Positions 51,336 to 60,949 are shown, counted from the stretch's first letter. The stretch is 64,000 bases of DNA from Sulfuricella sp035530375 (GCA_035530375.1 DATKUY010000037.1:24450-88449), one strand, 5' to 3'. The notes: generated from the sequence alone by a model not told the origin. Program-made: numbers and translations.

Positions 51336-52280
51336 ATGGGGAATAACATGGAAAAGCACAACCCACTGCTCGATGCGGTTGATGGCAGAACCAAGCTGGC
51401 CGGCTCCAACAAGATGGAGATTCTGCTTTTTTCTTTGGGGAGCGGGGAGATATTCGGCATCAACGTATTCAAGGTACGCGAAGTCTGCCAGACGCCCAAG
51501 GTTACAAAATCTCCCAACATGCCGGACGGCGTCGAGGGGGTAATCTCCCTGCGAGGCAACATCATCCCAGTCATCGCACTGGCCAAGATCATCCATCTGG
51601 AGGACGTACCGGAAGACACTGGCCATACCATGATCGTCACAGAATTCAGTCGCCACACCCAGGGGTTCCTGGTGCACGATGTTGACCGCATCATCCGGGT
51701 TGACTGGGACAAGGTCAAGCCGCCACAAACCATGCTGGCCGGCAACGATGGCCTGATTACCGCGATCACGGAATTGCCTGACGGCAAACTGGTTTCAATT
51801 CTCGATGTTGAACAGATTCTTGCCAACGCCATTGGAATCGAGCCCATGCCCGAACTTGCCCCAGTCGAAACCGACACGGAGCCGGCGATATTCTTTGCCG
51901 ACGACTCCGCAATCGCACGCAAGGAAATCGTCATGGTGCTGGACAAGCTGGGGGTAAAATATCAGCATGCCACCAATGGCCTGGAAGCATGGGAAAAGCT
52001 GCAGAATATGGCTGCCCGTTCACAGCAGGACGGTTCCACGGTATATGACCAGATCAAAATTATCCTGGTGGATGCGGAAATGCCGGAAATGGACGGCTAC
52101 GTCCTGACGAAAAACATCAAGTCGGACAGACGGTTCGAAGGCATCCCGGTGGTCATGCACTCGTCACTTTCGTCGGAAGCCAACCGCGACATGGGCAAAC
52201 AAGTCGGCGTGGATGCCTATGTCGCCAAGTTCGATCCAGCCGTTCTGGCCGACACCTTGCGTCCATTATTGCTCAGATAG
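51336..52280 (+). CDS. cheV: Chemotaxis protein CheV (second copy)
   Basis: The 314-residue protein has the same CheW plus receiver layout as the gene before it and is clearly its duplicate: shared blocks include LDAVDGRTKLAGSNKMEILL versus IDARAKLAGTNKLEILL, and VDAEMPEMDGYVLTKNIKSD versus VEMPEMDGYVLTKNIKSD. It differs in the CheW half (MEILLFSLGSGEIFGINVFK) and in the linker. Both have FADDSA instead of the usual VDDS. The pair probably serves different receptors. Confidence 0.96.
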   Translation: MGNNMEKHNPLLDAVDGRTKLAGSNKMEILLFSLGSGEIFGINVFKVREVCQTPKVTKSPNMPDGVEGVISLRGNIIPVIALAKIIHLEDVPEDTGHTMIVTEFSRHTQGFLVHDVDRIIRVDWDKVKPPQTMLAGNDGLITAITELPDGKLVSILDVEQILANAIGIEPMPELAPVETDTEPAIFFADDSAIARKEIVMVLDKLGVKYQHATNGLEAWEKLQNMAARSQQDGSTVYDQIKIILVDAEMPEMDGYVLTKNIKSDRRFEGIPVVMHSSLSSEANRDMGKQVGVDAYVAKFDPAVLADTLRPLLLR

Positions 52281-52394
52281 GCAGTAGCGCCATGAAACAC
52301 GACAGTACTTCATCCGGAGGCAATGTCCCAAACCGCATCACGGCGTCGTATAATGGCGGGATGCGAAAAGCCATATCACCTGCGGAGCTCCTTA

Positions 52395-52784
52395 ATGGTC
52401 GATAAGAACATGAAATTTCTGATCGTCGACGATTTCTCGACGATGCGACGGATCATACGCAATTTGCTGAAAGAACTACAGTTCACCAATTGCGACGAAG
52501 CCGAAGATGGCGTGGCGGGTCTCAACAAGCTGCGTGGAAGTAATTTCGACTTCGTGGTCAGTGACTGGAACATGCCGAACATGACCGGGCTTGAGATGCT
52601 TCAGGCCATCCGCGCCGATCCCACCCTGAAGCATCTGCCGGTACTGATGGTCACTGCCGAGGCCAAGAAAGAAAACATTATCGCTGCAGCCCAGGCGGGT
52701 GCCAGCGGCTATGTCGTCAAGCCCTTCACCGCTGCCGTACTTGAGGAAAAGCTGAACAAGATCTTTGAGAAGATGGGGAAGTAA
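52395..52784 (+). CDS. cheY: Chemotaxis response regulator CheY
   Basis: CheY-P binds FliM and changes rotation. The start MVDKNMKFLIVDDFSTMRR follows GGAG; a frame open further upstream is not typical. The 129-residue receiver has the Asp pair in IVDDFS, phospho-Asp in FVVSDWNMPNMTG, Thr in MVTAEAKKENI and the Lys in YVVKPFTA. It is followed by cheZ and cheA, so the gene order is cheV-cheV-cheY-cheZ-cheA. Confidence 0.97.
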   Translation: MVDKNMKFLIVDDFSTMRRIIRNLLKELQFTNCDEAEDGVAGLNKLRGSNFDFVVSDWNMPNMTGLEMLQAIRADPTLKHLPVLMVTAEAKKENIIAAAQAGASGYVVKPFTAAVLEEKLNKIFEKMGK

Positions 52785-52866
52785 CAGTTGTTGAGGCATG
52801 ATCGACATTCCGAAATATTCCAGGATTTTAAAAAATCTTGAGTAATCGTATGCAAGGAGAGATTTG

Positions 52867-53631
52867 GTGAGTAACGATACCTCAGGTAGCGGGGATTCAG
52901 ACGATTTGGAAGCCCTGTTTGATAGCATTGTAATGGCCAGCGGCACCCAATCGGCCGAATCCGAAATAGAACCCAAACACGTTGAGCCCGTGGCCGCAGC
53001 CCCTGATGAATCAGCGCCATCCGGCACGGAAGAAAGCCTCTTCTCGCAAATCGGCCATTTGACCAGAAAGCTGCATGATGCCCTGCGCGAACTGGGGTAT
53101 GACAAGAAACTGGCAAAAACAGTCGAGTCGATGCCCGACACCCGCGAACGCCTTGCCTATATCGCGACGATGACACAAAAGGCGGCAGAGCGGGCTCTGA
53201 CCGCCACGGAAACCGCCCAACCGATCCAGGATAAACTCGAAGCCGGCGCCACCGGACTCAGTACCAAATGGCAACGCCTGTTCGATAACCAGCTCAGCCT
53301 GGAAGAATTCAAGCAGCTAGCGAATGAAACTCGCAGTTACCTGAAAGAGGTTCCTGGCTATACCAAGGCAACCAGTGCCCAACTCACGGAAATCATGATG
53401 GCACAGGATTTTCAGGATCTGACCGGCCAGGTGATCAAAAAGGTCGCCAACATGGCCCAGCAAATGGAACATGACATGCTGCAATTGCTGCTGGCGACGA
53501 CACCCGCCGAAAAGAGAACTGAGATAGACAGCAGCCTGCTGAATGGCCCTGTCATCAATGCCACTGGCCGTAGCGATGTCGTGACCAATCAGCAGCAGGT
53601 CGACGATTTGCTTGAAAGCCTGGGTTTCTGA
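52867..53631 (+). CDS. cheZ: Chemotaxis phosphatase CheZ
   Basis: CheZ dephosphorylates CheY-P. A GTG start (MSNDTSGSGDSDDLEALF) seven bases after AAGGAG is preferred over a TTG one codon earlier. The 254-residue protein has the long four-helix-bundle region and the catalytic glutamine in MAQDFQDLTGQVIKKVANM. The C-terminal peptide VDDLLESLGF is the CheY-binding tail. The N-terminus is acidic and probably flexible. Confidence 0.95.
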   Translation: MSNDTSGSGDSDDLEALFDSIVMASGTQSAESEIEPKHVEPVAAAPDESAPSGTEESLFSQIGHLTRKLHDALRELGYDKKLAKTVESMPDTRERLAYIATMTQKAAERALTATETAQPIQDKLEAGATGLSTKWQRLFDNQLSLEEFKQLANETRSYLKEVPGYTKATSAQLTEIMMAQDFQDLTGQVIKKVANMAQQMEHDMLQLLLATTPAEKRTEIDSSLLNGPVINATGRSDVVTNQQQVDDLLESLGF

Positions 53632-53670
53632 TTCGGTCAATTTCAACCTATCTCGTAGCAGGGGGAAACC

Positions 53671-55518
53671 ATGAGCCACTTCGCTGGAATGGAAGAATTA
53701 CTCCAGGATTTTCTGACAGAAGCGGGTGAACTGCTATCTGATGTAGACAACAAACTGGTTGAGTTGGAAAAACGCCCGGACGACAAGGCGCTCCTGAACG
53801 ACATTTTTCGCGGCTTCCACACGATCAAGGGCGGAGCTGGCTTTCTCAACGTCAACGACCTGGTCGAACTGTGCCACCGCACCGAAAACCTGTTCGACAA
53901 GCTACGCACGAGCGAACTAACCCTGACTCCGAGCATCATGGATGTAATCATGCTCGCAACCGGGGTAGTACGCACCATGTTCGGCTCACTCGCCCAGGCA
54001 CAACTGCCGGAAGCTGCCGACCCCGCATTGCTGAAAGCGCTGGATGCCGTGCTGGCAGGCCAGGAAGCAGAGTTGGCGGCTACCGCGCAAACACCCGAAA
54101 CCCCGCCGCCGGCCAAGGTTGAGCAACCCGCCACCAATGCCCCCAGCGGTCCGGACTGGCCAGCTTTGTACCATGCTGTCACGGGCAGTCCCGCGGAAAC
54201 CCAGACTGCTCCGCATGAGACTATGCTTCCCCCGGAGATCGCGCCTGCCCCCCACATCATGCCTCCAGTCGAGCTGGCGCCCCGCGCCAAGGCACAGCCC
54301 CCCGCGCAACAGCCCGTCGCCAAGGAAACCACCATTCGCGTCGACACCTCGCGCCTCGACATGGTACTCAATCTTTCCGGCGAGATCGGCCTCACCAAAA
54401 ATCGCCTCACCTGCCTGCGCGCAAATATTCTTCAGGGCAAAACCGACGGGGAAACCCTTAAAGCCCTGGATGAAGCAGTCAGCCATCTGGATCTCCTGGT
54501 CGGCGACCTGCAAAACGCCGTGATGAAAACCCGGATGCAGCCGATCGGCAGGCTATTCCAGAAATATCCACGCCTCGCACGCGACCTCGCCCGACAGTTG
54601 GGGAAGGAGGTAGAACTGGTCATTTCGGGCGAGGAGACCGAAATCGACAAAACCATGATCGAGGATCTGAATGATCCGCTGGTTCACTTGGTGCGCAACG
54701 CGGTGGATCATGGCGTGGAGAGTACACAGGAGCGCATCGCCGCCGGCAAGCCGGCCAAGAGCCTGGTGCGCCTCTCTGCGATGCAGGCGGGCGACCACAT
54801 CGTTCTCGAAATCGCCGATGACGGCAAAGGCATGAGACCCGACACCATCCGCCGCAAGGCGATAGAAAAGGGGTTGATCGATGCGGAGGCGGCAAACAGC
54901 CTGGACGACAAACAGGCTCTCAACCTGATTTTTCTACCCGGTTTTTCGATGAAGGATCAGATTTCCGATGTTTCAGGGCGTGGCGTCGGCATGGATGTGG
55001 TCCGCACCAACATCCAGAAATTGAATGGCCGCATCGACATCAATTCCACCGTCGGCTATGGCACCACCATCACCATCTCCCTGCCGCTGACCCTGGCCAT
55101 CCTGCCCGTGCTGGTGGTACGCCTCGGCGACCAGCCTTTCGCCGTACCGCTTTCCATGGTACGCGAAATTATCCCGATCAAATCCAGTGAAATCCAGCGT
55201 GTATCCGGTCGTGCAACCATGGTGGTGCGCGATGAGGTTCTGCCAGTGCGCTCCCTGGCCAGTCTGATCGGCTGGCCGCAGGAAGGCATGCCGTCTTTCG
55301 GCGTGCTGATGCAAACCACGGTCACCAACTTCATTCTGGCGATCGACGGCTTCCTCGGTCGCGACGACGTAGTCATCAAGCCGCTGCATGACATCAAGCC
55401 CAAAGGCATCGCCGGCGCCACACTGTCCGGCGATGGACTGGTGGTGCTGGTACTGGATATTGAGGAGCTGCTGAGCATGGGTGCCGAGGAGACCCGTGCG
55501 TCCATGTTCGCCGCATAA
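53671..55518 (+). CDS. cheA: Chemotaxis histidine kinase CheA
   Basis: CheA passes phosphate to CheY. The 615 residues hold the Hpt domain with His50 in FRGFHTIKGGAGFL, a Pro/Ala-rich linker (about 130-215), the dimerisation domain (TIRVDTSRLDMVLNLSGEIG), the ATPase domain with LVHLVRNAVDHGVE, DDGKGM and GRGVGMDVVRTNI, and a CheW-like domain near the C-terminus. GGGGAAA lies before the ATG. A recognisable P2 CheY-binding domain is not obvious. Confidence 0.96.
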   Translation: MSHFAGMEELLQDFLTEAGELLSDVDNKLVELEKRPDDKALLNDIFRGFHTIKGGAGFLNVNDLVELCHRTENLFDKLRTSELTLTPSIMDVIMLATGVVRTMFGSLAQAQLPEAADPALLKALDAVLAGQEAELAATAQTPETPPPAKVEQPATNAPSGPDWPALYHAVTGSPAETQTAPHETMLPPEIAPAPHIMPPVELAPRAKAQPPAQQPVAKETTIRVDTSRLDMVLNLSGEIGLTKNRLTCLRANILQGKTDGETLKALDEAVSHLDLLVGDLQNAVMKTRMQPIGRLFQKYPRLARDLARQLGKEVELVISGEETEIDKTMIEDLNDPLVHLVRNAVDHGVESTQERIAAGKPAKSLVRLSAMQAGDHIVLEIADDGKGMRPDTIRRKAIEKGLIDAEAANSLDDKQALNLIFLPGFSMKDQISDVSGRGVGMDVVRTNIQKLNGRIDINSTVGYGTTITISLPLTLAILPVLVVRLGDQPFAVPLSMVREIIPIKSSEIQRVSGRATMVVRDEVLPVRSLASLIGWPQEGMPSFGVLMQTTVTNFILAIDGFLGRDDVVIKPLHDIKPKGIAGATLSGDGLVVLVLDIEELLSMGAEETRASMFAA

Positions 55519-56742
55519 GTGCCGGAACTCCTGATGCAAGATCACGCCTATATTGCTCGCCAGCCTCTCATTGACAACCAGCAAAAGATTATTGGCTATG
55601 AGCTTTTGCTGCGTAGCGACACGAAAACAGCCAGCACGGATGACCACCTCGCCGCTTCAAAGGTGCTGGCCAACATACTCAGCAACATGGGGGAAGAGTG
55701 GCGACTAGGCGACAAGCTGGCCTTCATCTATGCGCCTGCTTCCATGCTGATGGGGAATTTGATCGAACTGCTACCGGCCAACATGACGGTGCTGGAAATT
55801 CCCGGAACCACCCAGCCGACCCCGGAACTGCTGGCGCGTTGCCGCGACCTGCGCGCACAGGGATACCGCCTGGCGCTGAACGACCTGGACCTGTCCAGGA
55901 AAAACCCACCACTGCTCGAAGTGGCAAATTTCGTCAAGCTGGACATCCAGAAGCTGAAGGCCAACGGACATCTCGAAGAACACGTACGCGCCCTGGAGGA
56001 ATACCCGGCCAAACTGATTGCCAAAAAGGTCGAAACCCGAAGTGAACACAGTATTTGCAAGGAATTGGGCTTCGCCTATTATCAGGGCTATTATTTCGCC
56101 CACCCGGAAACGTTGAACGCCAAGGTGATCCATCCCGCCTATGCCGTCGTGCTGGAACTGCTCGACAAGGTGCGCAACAATGCGGAGATCAAGGATATCG
56201 AATTAACCCTCAAGCGCGACGTGGCGCTTTCCTTCAAGTTGCTGCGCTATATCAATTCTGTCGGCTTTGGCTTGTCCTGCGAGATCCAGTCGCTACGCCA
56301 CGCGCTGGCAATTCTCGGCTATCAGCAGTTGTACCGTTGGCTGACCCTACTGCTTGTCACCGCCGGGGAAGGCAGCACCTCGCCCGCCCTGATGAAAACT
56401 GCCGTCACCCGCGGACGTCTGACCGAATTACTTGGCAGGGATATGCTGGAAGCAGCCGAGCGCGACAATCTGTTCATTGTTGGCGTATTCTCATTGCTTG
56501 ATGCGATGCTGGAAATGCCGATGGACGAGGTACTGGAAAAGCTTTCCCTGCCGGAATCGGTCACCGATGCGCTACTGCACAGGCAAGGTATTTATGGCCC
56601 ATTTCTGGAACTGACAGAAGCCTGCGAGGAAGGAGATTCCAACCATATCGAAAACCTGGCATTTTCACTGCAGATGGAGCCGGAAACCATCAACCGGGCC
56701 CACCTTGCCGCGCTGGCCTGGGTGGAAACACTGGGGATATAG
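55519..56742 (+). CDS. EAL-HDOD domain protein (YuxH type)
   Basis: The 407-residue protein joins an EAL-like domain (about 10-200) to an HDOD domain (about 205-395). EAL features are present but incomplete: YELLLR (ExLxR), VLEIPG, VKLDIQK and YYQGYYF are kept, while the usual DDFG is LNDLDL and the metal-binding Asn of the FVN motif is missing (FIYAPAS). It may bind c-di-GMP without cleaving it. It begins with GTG directly after the cheA stop; ATG at 55534 (MQDHAYIARQPL) is an alternative. Position suggests a link between c-di-GMP and motility. Confidence 0.9.
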   Translation: MPELLMQDHAYIARQPLIDNQQKIIGYELLLRSDTKTASTDDHLAASKVLANILSNMGEEWRLGDKLAFIYAPASMLMGNLIELLPANMTVLEIPGTTQPTPELLARCRDLRAQGYRLALNDLDLSRKNPPLLEVANFVKLDIQKLKANGHLEEHVRALEEYPAKLIAKKVETRSEHSICKELGFAYYQGYYFAHPETLNAKVIHPAYAVVLELLDKVRNNAEIKDIELTLKRDVALSFKLLRYINSVGFGLSCEIQSLRHALAILGYQQLYRWLTLLLVTAGEGSTSPALMKTAVTRGRLTELLGRDMLEAAERDNLFIVGVFSLLDAMLEMPMDEVLEKLSLPESVTDALLHRQGIYGPFLELTEACEEGDSNHIENLAFSLQMEPETINRAHLAALAWVETLGI

Positions 56743-56767
56743 CTTCGACCGGAAGGCTACCTCCCGT

Positions 56768-57151
56768 TCAAATAGCAGATGATTCCCGGCTGGCTCCGGC
56801 CTCGTCCATACGCGCCAGGTATTGCTGCCACAGTTTTTGCTGACCGACGCCCAGGTCATATAAATAATCCCAGGAATACAGGCCGCTGTCGTGCCCGTCC
56901 GAGAAAACCAGTTGCACGGCGTAACTGCCCACCGGCTGGATATCGGTAATCTCGACATTCCTCTTGCCAACCTGCAGCACTTCCTGTCCCGGACCATGAC
57001 CACGCACCTCGGCGGAGGGCGAATAAACCCGCAAAAACTCGCAAGGCAGCTCAAACCGCTTTCCATCGGAAAAAGCTATCTCCAACAGACGTGATTTCTG
57101 GTGCAGCTTGATCTCGGTAGGCATCGGCGTCTTGCTATCCAGTCCGGCCAT
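56768..57151 (-). CDS. DUF971 family protein
   Basis: The 127-residue protein is a DUF971 domain with LPCEFLRVYSPSAEVRGHGPG and SDGHDSGLYSWDYLYDLG, as in the N-terminal domain of gamma-butyrobetaine hydroxylases and many small stand-alone bacterial proteins. Stand-alone members are of uncertain function, some suggested in Fe-S biology. The start chosen, MAGLDSKTPMPTEIKL, follows AAGGAA. It is convergent with the EAL-HDOD gene, 25 bases away. Confidence 0.88.
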   Translation of the reverse strand: MAGLDSKTPMPTEIKLHQKSRLLEIAFSDGKRFELPCEFLRVYSPSAEVRGHGPGQEVLQVGKRNVEITDIQPVGSYAVQLVFSDGHDSGLYSWDYLYDLGVGQQKLWQQYLARMDEAGASRESSAI

Positions 57152-57238
57152 ATTTATTCCTTTCGATTCGGCGGCCAAGTCAATCTAATGGCTCTTGCCA
57201 ATTGATAATAATTCGCAAACATTATACCCCAAACTGCG

Positions 57239-58084
57239 CTATTTGCTGCCGTCCCCTCCCACCACAGCGAGCAGATTGTCCATCCATCTGTCCGGCAGAA
57301 ACCGCTTCAAAATGGCGAACAGATGGGTCGGAATTGTCACACGGTAACGGGTTTTTGGGCGCGCGCTTTCCAGCGCCTGAACAACCCTGGAGAGCACTGC
57401 TTCGGGGGACAACGTAAAAGGCACAGCCGCTCCCTGCTTGACCAGACGACGTTCCATGACCACGTAGTTGTCGCGGTGAGCGCTATGTGACATGTCAATG
57501 TTACGCCGGAACGCCGCAAAGGAATTCGCCCGAAAGCGACTCTCGATCGGCCCCGGCTCAATCAGCGAAACTTGAATGCCGCTGCCGCGAAGTTCCAGTC
57601 GGAGCGTATCCGCAATCCCCTCCAGTGCATACTTGCTCGCGACATAAGCTCCCCGGTAGGGCAGGGCAACCAGCCCCAGCACCGAACTGTTCATGATGAT
57701 CCGGCCATGACCCTGGACACGCATTACCGGAATGACCAGGTTGGTCAGTTCAATCGTGCCGAACAGATTGGCTTCGAATTGCTCGCGCAACACCTCGCGC
57801 CGCAAATCCTCAACGGCGCCCGGCTGTCCATAAGCACCGTTGTTAAACAAACCGTAGAGCGTTCCACCAGTGCGCGCCAGAACCTCATCCACTGCCCGGC
57901 GAATGGACGCAGAATCCGTCAGATCGAGTTGCACGCTTTCCAGCCCTTCTGCCTCCAGCACGCGCACATCCTCTGCCTTGCGGGCTGACGCAAAAACCCG
58001 GTAGCCGCGTCTTGCCAGACCAGCAGCCACACAACGCCCGATCCCGCTGGAGCAACCGGTAATCAACACAGTTTTAGGACTCAT
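57239..58084 (-). CDS. Short-chain dehydrogenase/reductase
   Basis: The 281-residue classical SDR has the NAD(P) motif TGCSSGIG near the start, NNGAYG, the catalytic Ser in MNSSVLGLVALP and the YVASK motif (Tyr-x-x-x-Lys). A GAGGGGTGGC precedes the chosen ATG (MSPKTVLITG). The C-terminal third after residue 200 is typical of the YjfK/retinol dehydrogenase-like subgroup. Substrate is not determinable. It lies divergently from mlaA. Confidence 0.9.
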   Translation of the reverse strand: MSPKTVLITGCSSGIGRCVAAGLARRGYRVFASARKAEDVRVLEAEGLESVQLDLTDSASIRRAVDEVLARTGGTLYGLFNNGAYGQPGAVEDLRREVLREQFEANLFGTIELTNLVIPVMRVQGHGRIIMNSSVLGLVALPYRGAYVASKYALEGIADTLRLELRGSGIQVSLIEPGPIESRFRANSFAAFRRNIDMSHSAHRDNYVVMERRLVKQGAAVPFTLSPEAVLSRVVQALESARPKTRYRVTIPTHLFAILKRFLPDRWMDNLLAVVGGDGSK

Positions 58085-58157
58085 GCCACCCCTCATTTTT
58101 CAAGCCATCATACCTGTTGCGCCAGCGAAGGAATATCCGTGCTATATCAGGAAATCA

Positions 58158-58186
58158 TTGATATAATGTTGTCGGTATAAAATAAT
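58158..58186 (+). promoter_or_regulatory. Possible promoter of mlaA
   Basis: TTGATA, 17 bases, AATAAT lie about 25 bases upstream of the mlaA start. The sequence here is AT-rich and several other hexamer pairs could be drawn. Confidence 0.35.
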
Positions 58187-58212
58187 AGCTTCCGTATTTG
58201 GAAAAAGAAAAA

Positions 58213-58959
58213 ATGCATCCGACCCTACTCAGAATCTCCGGCATCCTGCTGCTAAGCCTTGGCCTGTTCGGCTGCGCCACCAACGGCGATCCTCGCGATC
58301 CTCTGGAACCGATCAACCGCGGCATTTACAAGTTCAACGACGTGGTTGACCGCGCCGTGATCAAACCGGTCGCAACAGGGTACAAGGAAGCAATGCCCAG
58401 CCCGGTCCGCACTGCCATCGGCAATTTCTTCTCCAACCTTGATGACGTGCTGGTGCTGCTCAATGACCTTCTCCAGTTCAAACTCGAACGAGCCGCTTCG
58501 GATTTCAGCCGCCTGGCCTGGAATACCACGGTTGGCGTTGCCGGCCTGATCGATGTAGCCACCCCGATGGAACTGCCCAAGCACAATGAAGATTTCGGAC
58601 AAACCCTGGGATACTGGGGTATAGGCAACGGCCCCTACCTGGTACTGCCGCTCCTTGGCCCCAGCACGGTACGCGATACCGTCGGCTTGGCATTCGATTC
58701 CCATTATGACCCGCTCTGGCGGCATACCCCGGTCGATGAACGCAATTCAGCAGTGGTACTCCACACCGTGGATACCCGCTCACGCCTGTTTGAAGCGGAG
58801 AAAGTGCTGGATGAAGCCGCACTCGACCGCTATATCTTCCTGCGTGATGCCTACCTGCAACGCCGTCGCGGTTTGATTTACGACGGCAACCCGCCGCGCG
58901 AGAAGCTTGAAGATTACGATGAGCCCGCACCAGCCGCACCTGCCGCTGCCAAACCCTGA
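58213..58959 (+). CDS. mlaA: Phospholipid-transport lipoprotein MlaA (VacJ)
   Basis: MlaA removes misplaced phospholipids from the outer membrane. ATG 58213 (MHPTLLRISG) gives 248 residues; a TTG five codons earlier is possible. The lipobox is LFGC. The family domain has NRGIYKFNDVVDRAVIKPVA, FFSNLDDVLVLLNDLLQ and GYWGIGNGPYLVLPLLGPST. The tail is Pro/Ala-rich. The other Mla genes are not nearby. Confidence 0.95.
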   Translation: MHPTLLRISGILLLSLGLFGCATNGDPRDPLEPINRGIYKFNDVVDRAVIKPVATGYKEAMPSPVRTAIGNFFSNLDDVLVLLNDLLQFKLERAASDFSRLAWNTTVGVAGLIDVATPMELPKHNEDFGQTLGYWGIGNGPYLVLPLLGPSTVRDTVGLAFDSHYDPLWRHTPVDERNSAVVLHTVDTRSRLFEAEKVLDEAALDRYIFLRDAYLQRRRGLIYDGNPPREKLEDYDEPAPAAPAAAKP

Positions 58960-58967
58960 CTCCGTAA

Positions 58968-58983
58968 CCCCGCCATAGCGGGG
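58968..58983 (+). terminator. Hairpin after mlaA
   Basis: CCCCGC and GCGGGG form a 6-bp stem with a 4-base loop directly after the mlaA stop. There is no following T-run, so it is probably a weak terminator. Confidence 0.4.
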
Positions 58984-58987
58984 CTAC

Positions 58988-59149
58988 TCACTTAAACTCA
59001 ACCTTGAGCCAAACGCGGCTGATATTCCCGTCCACATTTGTCCAGTTTAAATCGAGCGTGTTGCGAATCTCGCTGTTGGTCAACCCTTTAACTTGTACCC
59101 TCCATACGTCCGCATGAAAATCCAGCAATAGTTTGTACGGCTTGGTCAC
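58988..59149 (-). CDS. Short possible ORF, 53 residues, unknown
   Basis: A GTG-initiated frame on the minus strand encodes a 53-residue protein with mixed composition and few low-complexity traits: it contains KPYKLLLDFHADVWRVQVKG and ends VWLKVEFK. An in-frame stop lies four codons upstream of the GTG. I see no clear ribosome site. It may be a decayed gene or chance. It occupies part of the otherwise empty 367-base gap between mlaA and tRNA-Ser. Confidence 0.25.
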   Translation of the reverse strand: MTKPYKLLLDFHADVWRVQVKGLTNSEIRNTLDLNWTNVDGNISRVWLKVEFK

Positions 59150-59326
59150 ATCTGGGCATCATAAGCGGACCGTAGCCAGGAACGATGGTTGAGCAGCGTC
59201 AAAACCCCCGACCTTTGCAGGCGCTAGCGATCCTGATGCGGGTTAGCGGAAATAAATAATGGAGTCCAACAGGTTTAAGTAGCGGGTTGTTTTATTGTGC
59301 CGCCTGAAAACAGCGACAGATAAAGA

Positions 59327-59416
<90 letters not shown>

Positions 59417-59464
59417 GTCCTGGCGGCATTCTACCAGTTAAGAGCGAAGAGTTGAACCTGAAAC

Positions 59465-60949
59465 ATGGACAAAACCACCAAAGAAGGTCAGACTTTTGGC
59501 ATGCGCCTGATCGTTCTGCTCATTTTCTTACTAGGGTTGGAGTCATGCAGTTTTTCCGAACCCCCACTCCCGCCAGTAAGGGAAAACCACGAATTGGTGG
59601 TCATGACCCGCAACAGCCCCACGACCTATTACGAGGATGCGAACGGCAACTACGCCGGACTCGAGCATGACCTTGTCGTCATGTTCGCCAAGGAACTCGG
59701 CGTCAATGTGAGATTCGTCATTGCCACCGATCTAAACAAGATCATCCCCGCTCTGACCAAAAAGCAGGTCCATCTCGCAGCAGCCGGTTTGACGGTCACT
59801 CCCGACCGGGAAAAAATCATCCGCTTCGGCCTGCCCTACCAAACTATCCAACAGCAAGTTGTGTACAACAGCCTCCACTTGAAGCCTCGCAGCATACACG
59901 ACCTGATCGGAAAAAAAATTGAGGTTGTAGCCGGCAGCAGCTATGTGGAAAGGCTTAAACAGGTAAGGAAACAATTCCCAAAACTGAGATGGCATGAAGT
60001 CACCGATGTGGAAATTGAAGATCTCCTGGAAAAAGTGGCGAACGGCGAGGTGGATTACTCCGTCGCTGACTCTCATTCCGTTTCCGTAGTGCAGAACTTT
60101 TTTCCGGATCTGGGGGTGGCCTTCGACATGGGCAAGCCGGAGCAACTGGCCTGGGCATTTCCGAAGGATGTCGACCCTTACCTGTTCGACAAAGCCACGG
60201 AATTTTTTAGCCGCATCCAGCAGGACGGCACGCTACGGCGTCTGCTTGATCGCTACTACGGCCACATTGATCGGCTGAACCGCATTGATGTCGTAACCTT
60301 TCTGGAAAAGACAAATTCCATCCTGCCCGGCTATCTGAAGCTGTTCCATCAGGCACAGGAAATCACGGAAATAGATTGGCGGCTGATTGCCGCCCTAGGC
60401 TACCAGGAATCCCACTGGGATCCTCTGGCCACCTCGCCTACCGGTGTACGCGGACTGATGATGCTAACCGGAGATACCGCCGACCGCCTGAGAGTGAACA
60501 ACCGGCTTGACCCGAAGGAATGCATCCTGGCGGGTGCACGCTACCTGCTTACTCTGAAGGAATCGTTACCGGATCACATTCTCGAGCCGGACAGAACCTG
60601 GATCGCACTGGCCGCTTACAATAACGGGATGGGCCACCTTGAAGACGCACGAATATTGGCACAACGGATCAATCTCAACCCTGATTCATGGACCGATCTG
60701 AAGAAAGCCCTGCCACTGCTAAGCAAAGCATCCTACAACGCCTCCCTCAAGCACGGCTATGCCCGTGGCGGGGAAGCGGTGATCTTCGTGGAAAACATCC
60801 GCACCTACAACGACATCCTGATGAAGTTCGGCCAGCCTTATAAAACGCCCTTCACGAACTTTTCCTCATCCAAGGATCGGTCCAGTCTTACAGCTTCGAC
60901 CCATCTGGACAAGGCCGCAAAACCTGGAGTGTTGCCTCTATCACCATAG
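59465..60949 (+). CDS. mltF: Membrane-bound lytic murein transglycosylase F
   Basis: MltF cleaves peptidoglycan glycan strands. The 494-residue protein has an N-terminal hydrophobic segment (RLIVLLIFLLGLESCSF), a substrate-binding-like domain (VMTRNSPTTYYEDANGNYAG, YTPDREK-type VTPDREKIIRFGLPYQ) and a C-terminal SLT domain with the catalytic Glu in ALGYQESHWDP, GVRGLMMLTGDTA and AAYNNGMGHLEDA. The predicted lipobox is LESC, with an unusual Glu at -2. A second methionine at 59501 could be the real start. Confidence 0.92.
   Translation: MDKTTKEGQTFGMRLIVLLIFLLGLESCSFSEPPLPPVRENHELVVMTRNSPTTYYEDANGNYAGLEHDLVVMFAKELGVNVRFVIATDLNKIIPALTKKQVHLAAAGLTVTPDREKIIRFGLPYQTIQQQVVYNSLHLKPRSIHDLIGKKIEVVAGSSYVERLKQVRKQFPKLRWHEVTDVEIEDLLEKVANGEVDYSVADSHSVSVVQNFFPDLGVAFDMGKPEQLAWAFPKDVDPYLFDKATEFFSRIQQDGTLRRLLDRYYGHIDRLNRIDVVTFLEKTNSILPGYLKLFHQAQEITEIDWRLIAALGYQESHWDPLATSPTGVRGLMMLTGDTADRLRVNNRLDPKECILAGARYLLTLKESLPDHILEPDRTWIALAAYNNGMGHLEDARILAQRINLNPDSWTDLKKALPLLSKASYNASLKHGYARGGEAVIFVENIRTYNDILMKFGQPYKTPFTNFSSSKDRSSLTASTHLDKAAKPGVLPLSP

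Noticed and set aside
52292..52405. 37-residue frame before cheY (MKHDSTSSGGN...)
   Set aside because: It overlaps the cheY start, has no good ribosome site and no recognised motif.
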